From positions 434,001 through 498,000 of the forward strand of contig NZ_JANLCK010000002.1 in assembly GCF_024979315.1 (NCBI RefSeq): a stretch of 64,000 nt of DNA, given 5' to 3'. Of the stretch, positions 51,720 to 58,963 are shown in pieces (positions within the stretch are counted from its first letter, which is position 1; each line of letters starts with the position of its first letter). The notes under the pieces were generated by a model, which saw only the letters and a list, made by a program, of their open reading frames with translations, searched no databases and was not told the DNA's origin. Source of the DNA: Herbiconiux oxytropis. GTDB lineage: Bacteria > Actinomycetota > Actinomycetes > Actinomycetales > Microbacteriaceae. Both the position numbers and the translations under genes were made by a program.

Positions 51720-53234
51720 ATGCTGACCACCACAGATCCGCGCACCGGTGTTAGCGCTGCCACCGACCTCAAGCCGACGACCCCCGAGGGCGTCGACACG
51801 ATCGCCCGCTGGGCCGAGGGCGCGGCGCACGAGCTGCAGAGCCGCGGCCGTGAGTTCCGCGCGCAGCTCCTCGACGCCATGGCCGCCGCCGTGCTCGAGT
51901 CGCGCGACGAGCTCGTCACCACCGCCGACGCCGAGACCGGCCTCGGCATCGCCCGCCTCACCGGCGAGTCCGGCCGCAGCGCCTTCCAGTTCTCGCTGTT
52001 CGCCGAGGCCGTGCGCGAGGGCTCGTTCGTCGAGGCCGCCATCGACCACGCCGGGGACACCCCGCTCGGCCCCGGCCCCGACGTCCGCCGCATGCTCGTC
52101 TCCATCGGCCCCGTCGCCGTGTTCGGCTCGAGCAACTTCCCGTTCGCCTTCTCGGTGCTCGGCGGCGACGTCGCCTCGGCCATCGCGGCCGGCTCGCCCG
52201 TGGTCGTGAAGGCGCACGGATCGCATCCGCTCACCTCGAAGCTCTCCTACGAGGTGCTGCAGCGCGCCGCGGATGCCGTGGGCGCTCCCCGAGGAACCTT
52301 CGGCATCGTCTACGGCCAGGAGGCGGGCGTCGAGCTCGTCAAGCACCCCGCCATCAAGGCGGCGGGCTTCACCGGATCGCTCGGCGCGGCCTCGGCCCTG
52401 CAGAAGGCCATCGACACCCGGCCGGACCCCATCCCCTTCTTCGGCGAGCTCTCGAGCATCAACCCGCTCGTGGTGTCGCCCGGGGCGGCGGCCGCCCGAG
52501 GCGACGAGATCGCCTCGGGGCTCTTCACCTCCTACACCGGATCGGCCGGCCAGCTCTGCACGAAGCCCGGCATCGCCTTCGTGCCGGCGGATGCCACGGG
52601 GCAGGCGATCGTCGACGCCCTCGCCGACCTCACCAGGGTCGCTCCCGCGCAGGTGCTGCTGAACGGGCGCATCCGCGGTTCGTTCGACGACATCGAGGGG
52701 CGCCTCACCGCGGCCGGGGCGTCGCAGATCGCGCGCGGAGTGGATGCTCCGGCAGACGCCCCCGAGGGCTTCAGCGTGGCACCGACCCTGCTCGAGACCC
52801 AGGCCTCGACGCTCGACGAGTCGATCGCCGAGGAGTGCTTCGGTCCGCTCATCGTGGTGGCACGCTACAGCTCGCTCGACGAGGTGCGTGAGGCGTTCGG
52901 CCGCATCCCGCAGTCGCTCACGGCGACGCTGCACGTGGAGGACGCGGAGGCCGACGTGGTCGCCTCCCTCACGCCGACCCTCTCGGCGAACGCCGGACGC
53001 GTCGTGTTCAACGGCTACCCCACGGGCGTGCGCGTCACGTGGGCGCAGCAGCACGGCGGGCCGTGGCCCTCGACGAACTCGCAGCACACCTCGGTGGGCG
53101 TCACGGCGGTGCGGCGGTTCCTGCGGCCGATCGCGTGGCAGAACGCGCCGGAGGCGGCGCTGCCGGAGGAGCTCCGCGACGCGTACACGGGCATCCCGCG
53201 CCGCGTCGACGGCGTGCTGCACCTCGCGGGCTGA
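51720..53234 (+). CDS. 2-oxoglutarate-semialdehyde-type aldehyde dehydrogenase
   Basis: A 504-residue NAD(P)-dependent aldehyde dehydrogenase with catalytic Cys280 (GSAGQLCTKPG) and general-base Glu243 (FFGELSSINP). FTGSLGAASALQKAI and the FGSSNFPFAFSVLGGD motif match ketoglutarate semialdehyde (2,5-dioxovalerate) dehydrogenases. It would produce 2-oxoglutarate as the last step of an oxidative sugar-acid pathway. GAAGGA lies before ATG 51720. An AGCGCT operator covers codons 11-14, so repression by blocking elongation or an internal binding site is likely. Confidence 0.9.
   Translation: MLTTTDPRTGVSAATDLKPTTPEGVDTIARWAEGAAHELQSRGREFRAQLLDAMAAAVLESRDELVTTADAETGLGIARLTGESGRSAFQFSLFAEAVREGSFVEAAIDHAGDTPLGPGPDVRRMLVSIGPVAVFGSSNFPFAFSVLGGDVASAIAAGSPVVVKAHGSHPLTSKLSYEVLQRAADAVGAPRGTFGIVYGQEAGVELVKHPAIKAAGFTGSLGAASALQKAIDTRPDPIPFFGELSSINPLVVSPGAAAARGDEIASGLFTSYTGSAGQLCTKPGIAFVPADATGQAIVDALADLTRVAPAQVLLNGRIRGSFDDIEGRLTAAGASQIARGVDAPADAPEGFSVAPTLLETQASTLDESIAEECFGPLIVVARYSSLDEVREAFGRIPQSLTATLHVEDAEADVVASLTPTLSANAGRVVFNGYPTGVRVTWAQQHGGPWPSTNSQHTSVGVTAVRRFLRPIAWQNAPEAALPEELRDAYTGIPRRVDGVLHLAG
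51749..51762. promoter_or_regulatory. LacI-type operator inside the dehydrogenase gene
   Basis: TGTTAGCGCTGCCA is identical to the site before the CoA-transferase and lies 29-42 bp downstream of the ATG. It encodes VSAA, in a poorly conserved N-terminal stretch. Confidence 0.65.
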
Positions 53235-53263
53235 GCCACCGACGACCCGAGCCGCGCCCTCTG

Positions 53264-53313
53264 GGAGACGACGGATCACGCGCCCTGATCGGCGCCTGGG
53301 ATCCGTCGTCTCC
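53264..53313. terminator. Hairpin between convergent genes
   Basis: GGAGACGACGGATC (53264-53277) and GATCCGTCGTCTCC (53300-53313) are perfect complements with a 22-nt loop, 29 bp after the dehydrogenase stop and before the convergent SRPBCC gene. No T-tract is seen. Confidence 0.65.
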
Positions 53314-53370
53314 GACCAGGCCGCCTGTTCTCCGTCGATTCCTCCCAGCCTCGGCGAGGGGTGGCGGCGG

Positions 53371-53769
53371 TCAGCCGCGGAAGAGGGACGCGAGCCGGTC
53401 GAGGTCCTCCTGCACCTGGCGGGCGTCGGCGGCGAAGTCGGCGTCGCTCATGCCGGTGCGCTGGAAGAGGGTGAAGACCACCTCGCTGCCCTCGTCGTTC
53501 GGGAGCACCCGAACGGGGTTGCGGGTGACGGATCCGTTCGGCAAGACGACGTCGTGGTCGAGCACCCCGGCTCCGAGCGGCCCGACGAACCGCACCTCGA
53601 CCTCGCCCATGGGGGAGTCGGTCACCCACCGCCCGTCGTCCTCCTGCCGGATGCCCGCGCTCAGCCCCGCCGCCCACCGCGGCAGCTGAGCGGGATCGCC
53701 GGCGACAGCCACCACCGCCTCGGATGCCGCGTCGATCGTCGTCGTGAGGTGCCGCACGTTCCAGGTCAT
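53371..53769 (-). CDS. SRPBCC (START-like) family protein
   Basis: A 132-residue helix-grip protein: VRHLTTTIDAASEAVVAVAGDPAQLPRWAAGLS at the start, a central beta-sheet (GRWVTDSPMGEVEVRFVGPLGAGVLDHDV), and a C-terminal helix (DADFAADARQVQEDLDRLASLF). Family members bind hydrophobic ligands; function is unknown. TAGCGT lies 6 nt before the ATG; the intervening CGGAGG could serve as a ribosome site, but the spacing favours a leaderless mRNA. Confidence 0.75.
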   Translation of the reverse strand: MTWNVRHLTTTIDAASEAVVAVAGDPAQLPRWAAGLSAGIRQEDDGRWVTDSPMGEVEVRFVGPLGAGVLDHDVVLPNGSVTRNPVRVLPNDEGSEVVFTLFQRTGMSDADFAADARQVQEDLDRLASLFRG

Positions 53770-53775
53770 CCTCCG

Positions 53776-53781
53776 ACGCTA
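53776..53781 (-). promoter_or_regulatory. -10 hexamer TAGCGT of the SRPBCC gene
   Basis: On the minus strand TAGCGT ends exactly 6 nt before the ATG at 53769. Confidence 0.4.
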
Positions 53782-54066
53782 CGCCGTCGCGCCGTTGTCG
53801 GTGTCGGCGTCGTCATCTGCAGGGCGTCGGCGGCGGATCCGGATGGGCCCGCGGGCGCCGGCGAGGTCGACCGGCTCGCCGCCCTGCGTGATGTCCACCT
53901 CGCCGCGGTCCACCAGCCGCTGAGCCGCCTGACGAGCGGGCTCCATCAGGGGTCTCCAGTCATCGGGGTCGGCACCTCCCACGGCACGCGCTGCGTCGGA
54001 AGGACAGATCGTGGAGGTCGGCGCCCGCTTCGCCAGCAGGTCGAGGATGGCGGTCTCGAGCTGCAT
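53779..54066 (-). CDS. DUF3253-family protein
   Basis: A 95-residue protein with LETAILDLLAKRAPTSTICPSDAARAVGG and WRPLMEPARQAAQRLVDRGEVDITQGG, the DUF3253 pattern, followed by GPIRIRRRR and an acidic tail. The TICPSDAAR motif looks like a small DNA-binding winged helix, but the role is unknown. ATG 54066 is used; GTG 54099 would overlap the upstream gene. It lies 19 bp after the next gene upstream and probably shares its transcript. Confidence 0.75.
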   Translation of the reverse strand: MQLETAILDLLAKRAPTSTICPSDAARAVGGADPDDWRPLMEPARQAAQRLVDRGEVDITQGGEPVDLAGARGPIRIRRRRPADDDADTDNGATA

Positions 54067-54085
54067 GCCCTGTTCGCCGCCGCTG

Positions 54086-54541
54086 TCAGTCCCGGTCACG
54101 GCGCTCCGCTCTCTCGGCCGCCGCGGTGGCGACTTCGGTGCGCGCAGCTCGGGTGTGCACGGAGCCGGTGGCGGATGACTCGTCTCCGTTGAGACGGACG
54201 TCCTCGGCATCCGGATGCGCGTCGAGCTCGGCGAGGGCCGCCAACGCGTCGCGGGCGCGGGTGATCCGATCGGCGACGGGCTCGTCCCACCAGGCGGGGC
54301 CGCGTTCACCGAGGCCGTGCTTCGCGAGGCCGACGCGCGTGCGGGAGGCGGCGACCGCATCCGGCTCGTCGCGCCGTTTCGCGGCCCCCACGCCCGAGCG
54401 GCCGCGGCCGAGGTGCGACTTCAGCTGCTCCACCACGTCGGCCGGCAACGCGGGATCGGTGCGCCGCCATCGCCGCCCGCCGACCACCAGCCAGCGCTCG
54501 TCGTCGGTGGGGCTCTCCGAGCCGGCGTCGCGCGCTGCCAT
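54086..54541 (-). CDS. Conserved hypothetical protein (Microbacteriaceae type)
   Basis: A 151-residue soluble protein: DDERWLVVGGRRWRRTDPALPADVVEQLKSHLGRGRSGVG, then VGLAKHGLGERGPAWW and an alanine-rich helical C-terminus. The same arrangement next to a DUF3253 gene is common in related actinobacteria. Homologues sometimes carry the name biopolymer transporter Tol, for which nothing in the sequence gives support. GAGGG precedes the ATG at 54541. Rich in charged residues; no membrane segment. Confidence 0.68.
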   Translation of the reverse strand: MAARDAGSESPTDDERWLVVGGRRWRRTDPALPADVVEQLKSHLGRGRSGVGAAKRRDEPDAVAASRTRVGLAKHGLGERGPAWWDEPVADRITRARDALAALAELDAHPDAEDVRLNGDESSATGSVHTRAARTEVATAAAERAERRDRD

Positions 54542-54648
54542 CGCACCCTCTCTCCGACAAGTCCTGCACATCCGACGTCGACGCTACGCCCGTCCACCAC
54601 GTCTCGCCGCCGCTCGTCCAGGAGCACCCGGCCTGGCATGCTGGGGTG

Positions 54649-55668
54649 ATGCCTGACCAGGATCCGCCCATCGAGCTCACCGTCGAACGCGTGCGCACCG
54701 ATGCCGGTCGTGGCGGCACCGCGCTCTCCACACGGGTCACGAAGGTGGTCACGCGCGAGGGGGAGCGCGCGGAGGCCGCCCACCGCGGGCACGACTTCGT
54801 GCTCATCGCGGGGGTGGGGGTCGCGGCCACGTACTTCGAGTTCCTGGCGCCCACGTTGGCGCAGCACGGCGACGTCTATGCTCTCGACCTGCCCGGTTTC
54901 GCAGGGCTCCGCCGTCCCGAGGAGCAGCCCACCGCGGCTTTCTTCGCCGACCAGGTCGAGCGCGTGCTCGAGCACTACGGCCTCGAGAACCCGGTGCTGA
55001 TCGGCCACTCCATGGGCACACAGGTCGTCACCGAGGTGCTCGTGCGGCATCCGGAGTTCTCTCACGGCGTGCTCGTCAGCCCCGTCATCAACGAGGCCGA
55101 GCGTGCGGTCGCCGTGCAGGGCATCCGCTTCGCCCAGTCGGCGGTGCACGAGAACCTGCACCTCATGCTCACGGCACTGTCGTCGTACATCCTCTGCGGG
55201 GTCGTCTACTTCCTCACGGTGCTCCCGCACATGCTGCGCTACCGGTTGAGCGAGCGGATCGGGCTCGTCGAGGCCCGCCTGCTCCTCATCCGCGGTGAGC
55301 ACGACCGCACGTCGCCGCGGCGCTTCCACTCGAGCCTCGCTCGTGCGGCGCGGAAGGCGGCGGCGGTGCGCACGTGGGAGATCGAGGGCGCAGCCCACTC
55401 CATCATCAATGCCCACGCCATCGGTGTCGCCGAGCTCACGTTCGATCATCTCGCCGGAACCCTCGCGCGCCGTGGCCGCATGCCCTCCCGCGAGGCGGAG
55501 GTGCCGCCGCCGCGCGTCACCGACCTCGCCATGGTGCTCGGCGCCACGGGCAGCCGCATCGCGGAGTGGGTCAGCGCACTCCGAGGCGACGACGCGGGGG
55601 TCGCCCGGGCGAAGTCCGCCCACGCCAAGATCCTCTGGCGCGCCTTCGCCCCGTCTCGCGCCCGCTGA
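54649..55668 (+). CDS. Alpha/beta-hydrolase
   Basis: A 339-residue hydrolase: DFVLIAGVGVAATYFEFLAPTLAQHGDVYALDLPGF (oxyanion strand), the nucleophile elbow GHSMGTQVV, and a late LLIRGEHDRTS with the acid and GAAHSIINAHA with the His. The substrate is unknown. Two hydrophobic segments near residues 166-190 form a possible lid or membrane-association region (MLTALSSYILCGVVYFLTVL). CATGCT lies 6 nt before the ATG. Its last codons begin a tandem repeat that continues beyond the stop. Confidence 0.8.
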   Translation: MPDQDPPIELTVERVRTDAGRGGTALSTRVTKVVTREGERAEAAHRGHDFVLIAGVGVAATYFEFLAPTLAQHGDVYALDLPGFAGLRRPEEQPTAAFFADQVERVLEHYGLENPVLIGHSMGTQVVTEVLVRHPEFSHGVLVSPVINEAERAVAVQGIRFAQSAVHENLHLMLTALSSYILCGVVYFLTVLPHMLRYRLSERIGLVEARLLLIRGEHDRTSPRRFHSSLARAARKAAAVRTWEIEGAAHSIINAHAIGVAELTFDHLAGTLARRGRMPSREAEVPPPRVTDLAMVLGATGSRIAEWVSALRGDDAGVARAKSAHAKILWRAFAPSRAR

Positions 55669-55799
55669 CGCCGGCACCGCCCGCTGGCGCCGACCCGCGC
55701 CCGCTGACGCCGGCCCGCGCCCGCTGGCGCCGGCACCGAGCCCGCCTGCTGGTACCGAGTCCCGCCTGCTGGTGCCGAGTCCCGCCGGCTGACGCCCGC
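55659..55799 (+). repeat. 19-21-bp tandem repeat spanning the hydrolase stop
   Basis: About seven degenerate units of the type CGCCCGCTGACGCCGGCAC run from 55659 to 55799; the first includes the stop codon (55666-55668). It fills part of a 380-bp gene-free stretch (55669-56048) that otherwise holds palindrome copies 5 and 6. Confidence 0.75.
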
Positions 55800-55823
55800 C
55801 CCGTACTCCGCACCCCTCGCATC

Positions 55824-55878
55824 CACTTGACAGTAGATGCGCTCAAAACGCGCGACTTGGCACATCTTGTGTCAAGTG
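55824..55878 (+). repeat. 55-bp nested palindrome, copy 5
   Basis: It begins CACTTGACAGTAGATGCGC and ends with the conserved ACTTGGCACA TCT TGTGTCAAGT hairpin. It lies after the alpha/beta-hydrolase gene, in its orientation. Confidence 0.85.
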
Positions 55879-55917
55879 GGTGAGGTGGGCGTGCGTCTTT
55901 CCCCTCCACGGTCCATC

Positions 55918-55972
55918 CACGTGACAGTAGGTGCGCTCATAACCGCCGACTTGGCACATCTTGTGTCAAGTG
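55918..55972 (+). repeat. 55-bp nested palindrome, copy 6
   Basis: A second copy, 39 bp after copy 5 and in the same orientation. The right arm is identical to copies 1, 3 and 5; the left arm begins CACGTGACAGTAGG. Confidence 0.85.
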
Positions 55973-56048
55973 GGGGCGGGGGCGGCTCGAGCGGAGGCGG
56001 GGGAGGCGATCGGGTTCAGAAGCGCACACGTGCGGCGCTCCGAGCTGC

Positions 56049-57482
56049 TCAGGGGGCCGGAGGGGTCGAGGGGTGCGGTTTCGAACCTGACTCGGGGGCC
56101 GGAGCGGTCGAGGGGTGCGGTTTCGGACCCGACTCGGAGGCCGGAGGGGGCGCAGGCAGCGGGGGCGTCGTCGGGGCCGTCGGGGCCGGCAGGGACGGCG
56201 GCGCCACGATCATGGGGGGCGCCTTCGAGACGAGGAGCCAGGCCGGGAGGACCGCGAGGCACATGAGGGGGAGCAGGACGACGCTCCCGGTCACGATCAC
56301 GGCGAGGAACAGCGCGATCCACCCGTCGCGGCTGAGCGCCAGCACGAGTCCGAGCACCCCGGCGGCCACGCACAGCGTGAGCGGCACGCCGGGCAGCACT
56401 AGATTGGCCAGGATGCCGAACGCCACTCCGAGGAAGACCGCCGGGAAGATGTGCCCGCCCCGGAACCCCGCCGCCGAAGCCACCGCGAGCGCCACGAGCT
56501 TGATCGCGATGATGACCAGCACCTGCCCCACGCCGTACGCCGACCGCGTCTCGAGCAGCTCCGCCATCTGATCGAGCCCCTTGAAGAGCGTCAGCGGCCC
56601 ACCGAGGGCACCGAGCGCGCCGAGCACGACTCCGCCGAGCGTGATGTAGAGCACGGGATTCCCGATGCGGTGGAACAGCGGATGCAGCACCCGGAACAGC
56701 AGGATGCACACGATCCCGACCACCGCGGCCACCGACGCGATGCCCGCCGCACTCAGGATGTCGATCGGCGCCACCGTGTCGTAGACGGGCAGCCCCAGTT
56801 CGAACGTCGGATGCGCGAGCAGCGTCATGGTGAGCGACCCCGCGCCGGCGGCCACGAGCGGCAGGAACAGCCTGTCCCACAGCTCACCACCGGAGGGGAG
56901 CGCGGCCACGACCCCGGTGAGGATGAGCGCCGCCGCGACGGGCGTGCCGAACAGCGCGCCCACGGTGCCGGCGGCCGCGAGCATGACGGTCAGCTGCGGC
57001 GGCACCTTCGGCAGGAACCGCGCCATGATGGCCACGAAGAGCCCGGAGTTGATGGCGATGATGGGGCTCTCGGGTCCGAGGCTCACGCCTCCCGCGAGAC
57101 CGAGCACGGCCACGAGGGCGAGCGAGGGCAGCGCCCGCAGCGGCTGCGGGGGAGAGATGAGGTCGCTCGTGGCGGAGTCCTGTCCGCCGTGCCCGGGGAC
57201 GTATCGCACCACGAGCCCGACGGCGAGCCCCGTGAGGCTCAGCACGGTGAAGATGTACCACCCGCTCGAGGGATCGAGCCCCGCTGCCGCGGGGAGCGCC
57301 GACCAGATGCCGTGCTCGAGCAGCCCCGAGAGCTCGTCGAGCGCGAACAGCACGAGCGCCGAGAGGATGCCGATCAGAAGCGCCGGAACCGCGAGGATCA
57401 GCTGTCGCCGCGTGGTCGGCGCACCCGCACCCGCACCCGCACCCGCACCAGCACCAGCACCGGCCCCACTCCCACCTGCCAC
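56049..57482 (-). CDS. ClC-family chloride channel/transporter-like protein
   Basis: A 477-residue membrane protein with about ten helices. GGVSLGPESPIIAINSGL stands at the G(K/R)EGP position and GFRGGHIFPAVFLGVAFG at the GxFxP position of ClC proteins; the first motif has Ser-Leu for the usual charged pair, as in YfeO-like ion channels. The N-terminus is a Gly/Ala microsatellite (57420-57478). The C-terminal tail holds two 42-bp tandem units (PHPSTAPAPES type, 56053-56140). The GTG at 57482 follows GGAGGGCAGGGGG. It lies 85 bp downstream of mnhG on the same strand. Confidence 0.8.
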   Translation of the reverse strand: MAGGSGAGAGAGAGAGAGAGAPTTRRQLILAVPALLIGILSALVLFALDELSGLLEHGIWSALPAAAGLDPSSGWYIFTVLSLTGLAVGLVVRYVPGHGGQDSATSDLISPPQPLRALPSLALVAVLGLAGGVSLGPESPIIAINSGLFVAIMARFLPKVPPQLTVMLAAAGTVGALFGTPVAAALILTGVVAALPSGGELWDRLFLPLVAAGAGSLTMTLLAHPTFELGLPVYDTVAPIDILSAAGIASVAAVVGIVCILLFRVLHPLFHRIGNPVLYITLGGVVLGALGALGGPLTLFKGLDQMAELLETRSAYGVGQVLVIIAIKLVALAVASAAGFRGGHIFPAVFLGVAFGILANLVLPGVPLTLCVAAGVLGLVLALSRDGWIALFLAVIVTGSVVLLPLMCLAVLPAWLLVSKAPPMIVAPPSLPAPTAPTTPPLPAPPPASESGPKPHPSTAPAPESGSKPHPSTPPAP

Positions 57483-57567
57483 GCCGCCCCCTGCCCTCCG
57501 GTGGTCACCAGTATGGCGTCAGCACGCATCCGTTGTCAGTGCCGAGCACGGACGGGGATGCGCGACC

Positions 57568-58068
57568 TCACCGTCTCTCGAGGTCGTCGGCGGGTGAGTC
57601 GCTGTCGTCGCCGAGCTCGGCGGTGGAGTCCGCCGCTTCCGCCGCTTCCGCCCCATCCGGCGCATCCGCCGCACCCGGAGTATCGAGGTCGGGCCCGTCG
57701 GCGGGCTTCTCGACCCGCGCGAACTCGTCGACGAGCAGCGTGTCGCTCAGGAAATGCCCCGTGCGGTACGCCGCCCTCCCCGCCATGTGCGCCGAGGCAG
57801 GCGCCGTGAGCCCCTGGAAGAACACGATCGCCACCGCGAGCGTCACCGTGCCCACGGAGGGATTGGTCACCGCCACGTCGGCCACGATCGCGATGAGCCC
57901 GAGGATCTGCGGCTTGGTGGCGGCGTGCAGCCGCGACAGCACATCCGGGAACCGCAGCAGGCCGATGCCCGCCGCGAAGCACATGAGCGCTGAGAGCAGC
58001 ACGAGCAGGGCCGTGATGACGTCGCGCACGCCGAAGCCGTCGGCGCCGAATCCCAGGTCGAGGTTCAT
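57568..58068 (-). CDS. mnhG: Mrp Na+/H+ antiporter subunit G
   Basis: A 166-residue MnhG/MrpG protein with three helices: ITALLVLLSALMCFAAGIGLLRFPDVLSRLHAATKPQILG carries the family core, followed by AIVFFQGLTAPASAHM. The last 60 residues are an acidic Asp/Ala/Glu extension not needed in the family. Last gene of the mrp operon here; the ATG overlaps the mnhF stop. Confidence 0.92.
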   Translation of the reverse strand: MNLDLGFGADGFGVRDVITALLVLLSALMCFAAGIGLLRFPDVLSRLHAATKPQILGLIAIVADVAVTNPSVGTVTLAVAIVFFQGLTAPASAHMAGRAAYRTGHFLSDTLLVDEFARVEKPADGPDLDTPGAADAPDGAEAAEAADSTAELGDDSDSPADDLERR

Positions 58069-58328
58069 GTGTCATCCCTCGACGAGATGAAGCGGGCCAC
58101 GCTCACCGAGCCCACGATGCCGAACAGGGCGAGCCCGAGCATCACGGGCAGGGTGTCGGTGTGCCCGTTGACGGCCATCTCGGCACCGAGCGCGCACATC
58201 ACGGTGGCCACGAGCACGTCGGATGCGATGATCCGGTCGAGCGCGGACGGCCCCTTGATGATGCGCCAGATGGCCCCGACGGCGCCGACGGCCATGAGGA
58301 GCCCGGCGATGGCGATGACGATGATCAT
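58065..58328 (-). CDS. mnhF: Mrp Na+/H+ antiporter subunit F
   Basis: An 87-residue three-helix protein, IKGPSALDRIIASDVLVATVMCALG with the conserved RIIASD core of MrpF. It starts MIIVIAIAGLL. The ATG at 58328 overlaps the mnhE stop and its stop overlaps mnhG. Confidence 0.93.
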   Translation of the reverse strand: MIIVIAIAGLLMAVGAVGAIWRIIKGPSALDRIIASDVLVATVMCALGAEMAVNGHTDTLPVMLGLALFGIVGSVSVARFISSRDDT

Positions 58329-58963
58329 GGGGTTCCTCCTCCCGTCTGCTCCCGATAGTCGATGTCCTTCTCCGGCGGCGCCTCGGGTTCGGCGCCGGCA
58401 GCGATCGCCTCCTCCGACTTCTTCAGGCGCGCGAGGTCGTCGACCGACCCGGCGGCCAGGATGAGGCGGCGCTCGGTGGCGAGCACCGCCCGGCGGAGGG
58501 CCGGCAGCTCGTCGACGGAGGTGACGTTGAGCGAGTGCAGGTAGAGCGTGGCGTTCTCGCGGTCGATGTCGAGCACGATCGAGCCGGGTACGAGGGCGAC
58601 GGCCTCGGCCGTGAAGGTCATGACGAGGTCGGATCGTGTGCGGAGCGGCACGGCGATGATGGCGTTCGAGGGCGTGTAGCGGGGCTTGAGGGCCACCCAC
58701 GCGATCTGCAGCGACGCCACCACGATGTCGGCGAGCAGCTTCACGACGAAGATCAGCCCGCGCCACGGGTTGAACCGGCCGCTCAACCGCACGGCCGGCA
58801 GGTAGAACACCGACGACACGACCATGGCGAGCACGACCCCTGTGACGAGGGCGAGCCAGGTGAACTGGCCCCAGAGCAGCATCCAGAGCAGCACGAGCCC
58901 GAGGAACGGCACGAGACCGCTCGCGATGCGGGCCCGGACCGCGCGGGGCCGGCGCGGGCTCAC
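58325..58963 (-). CDS. mnhE: Mrp Na+/H+ antiporter subunit E
   Basis: A 212-residue MnhE/MrpE protein: two or three N-terminal helices (FLGLVLLWMLLWGQFTWLALVTGV), then FNPWRGLIFVVKLLADIVVASLQIAWVALKP, LRTRSDLVMTFTAEAVALVPGSIVLDID and LYLHSLNV, the family signature. The C-terminal 45 residues are charged and variable. The GTG at 58963 overlaps the mnhD stop (GTGA). Confidence 0.93.
   Translation of the reverse strand: MSPRRPRAVRARIASGLVPFLGLVLLWMLLWGQFTWLALVTGVVLAMVVSSVFYLPAVRLSGRFNPWRGLIFVVKLLADIVVASLQIAWVALKPRYTPSNAIIAVPLRTRSDLVMTFTAEAVALVPGSIVLDIDRENATLYLHSLNVTSVDELPALRRAVLATERRLILAAGSVDDLARLKKSEEAIAAGAEPEAPPEKDIDYREQTGGGTP

Noticed and set aside
55837-55972. Short open frames beginning MCQV or ending DLAHLVSS across the palindromes
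   Set aside because: They arise from translating the repeat itself in different frames, with no shared coding signal or ribosome site.
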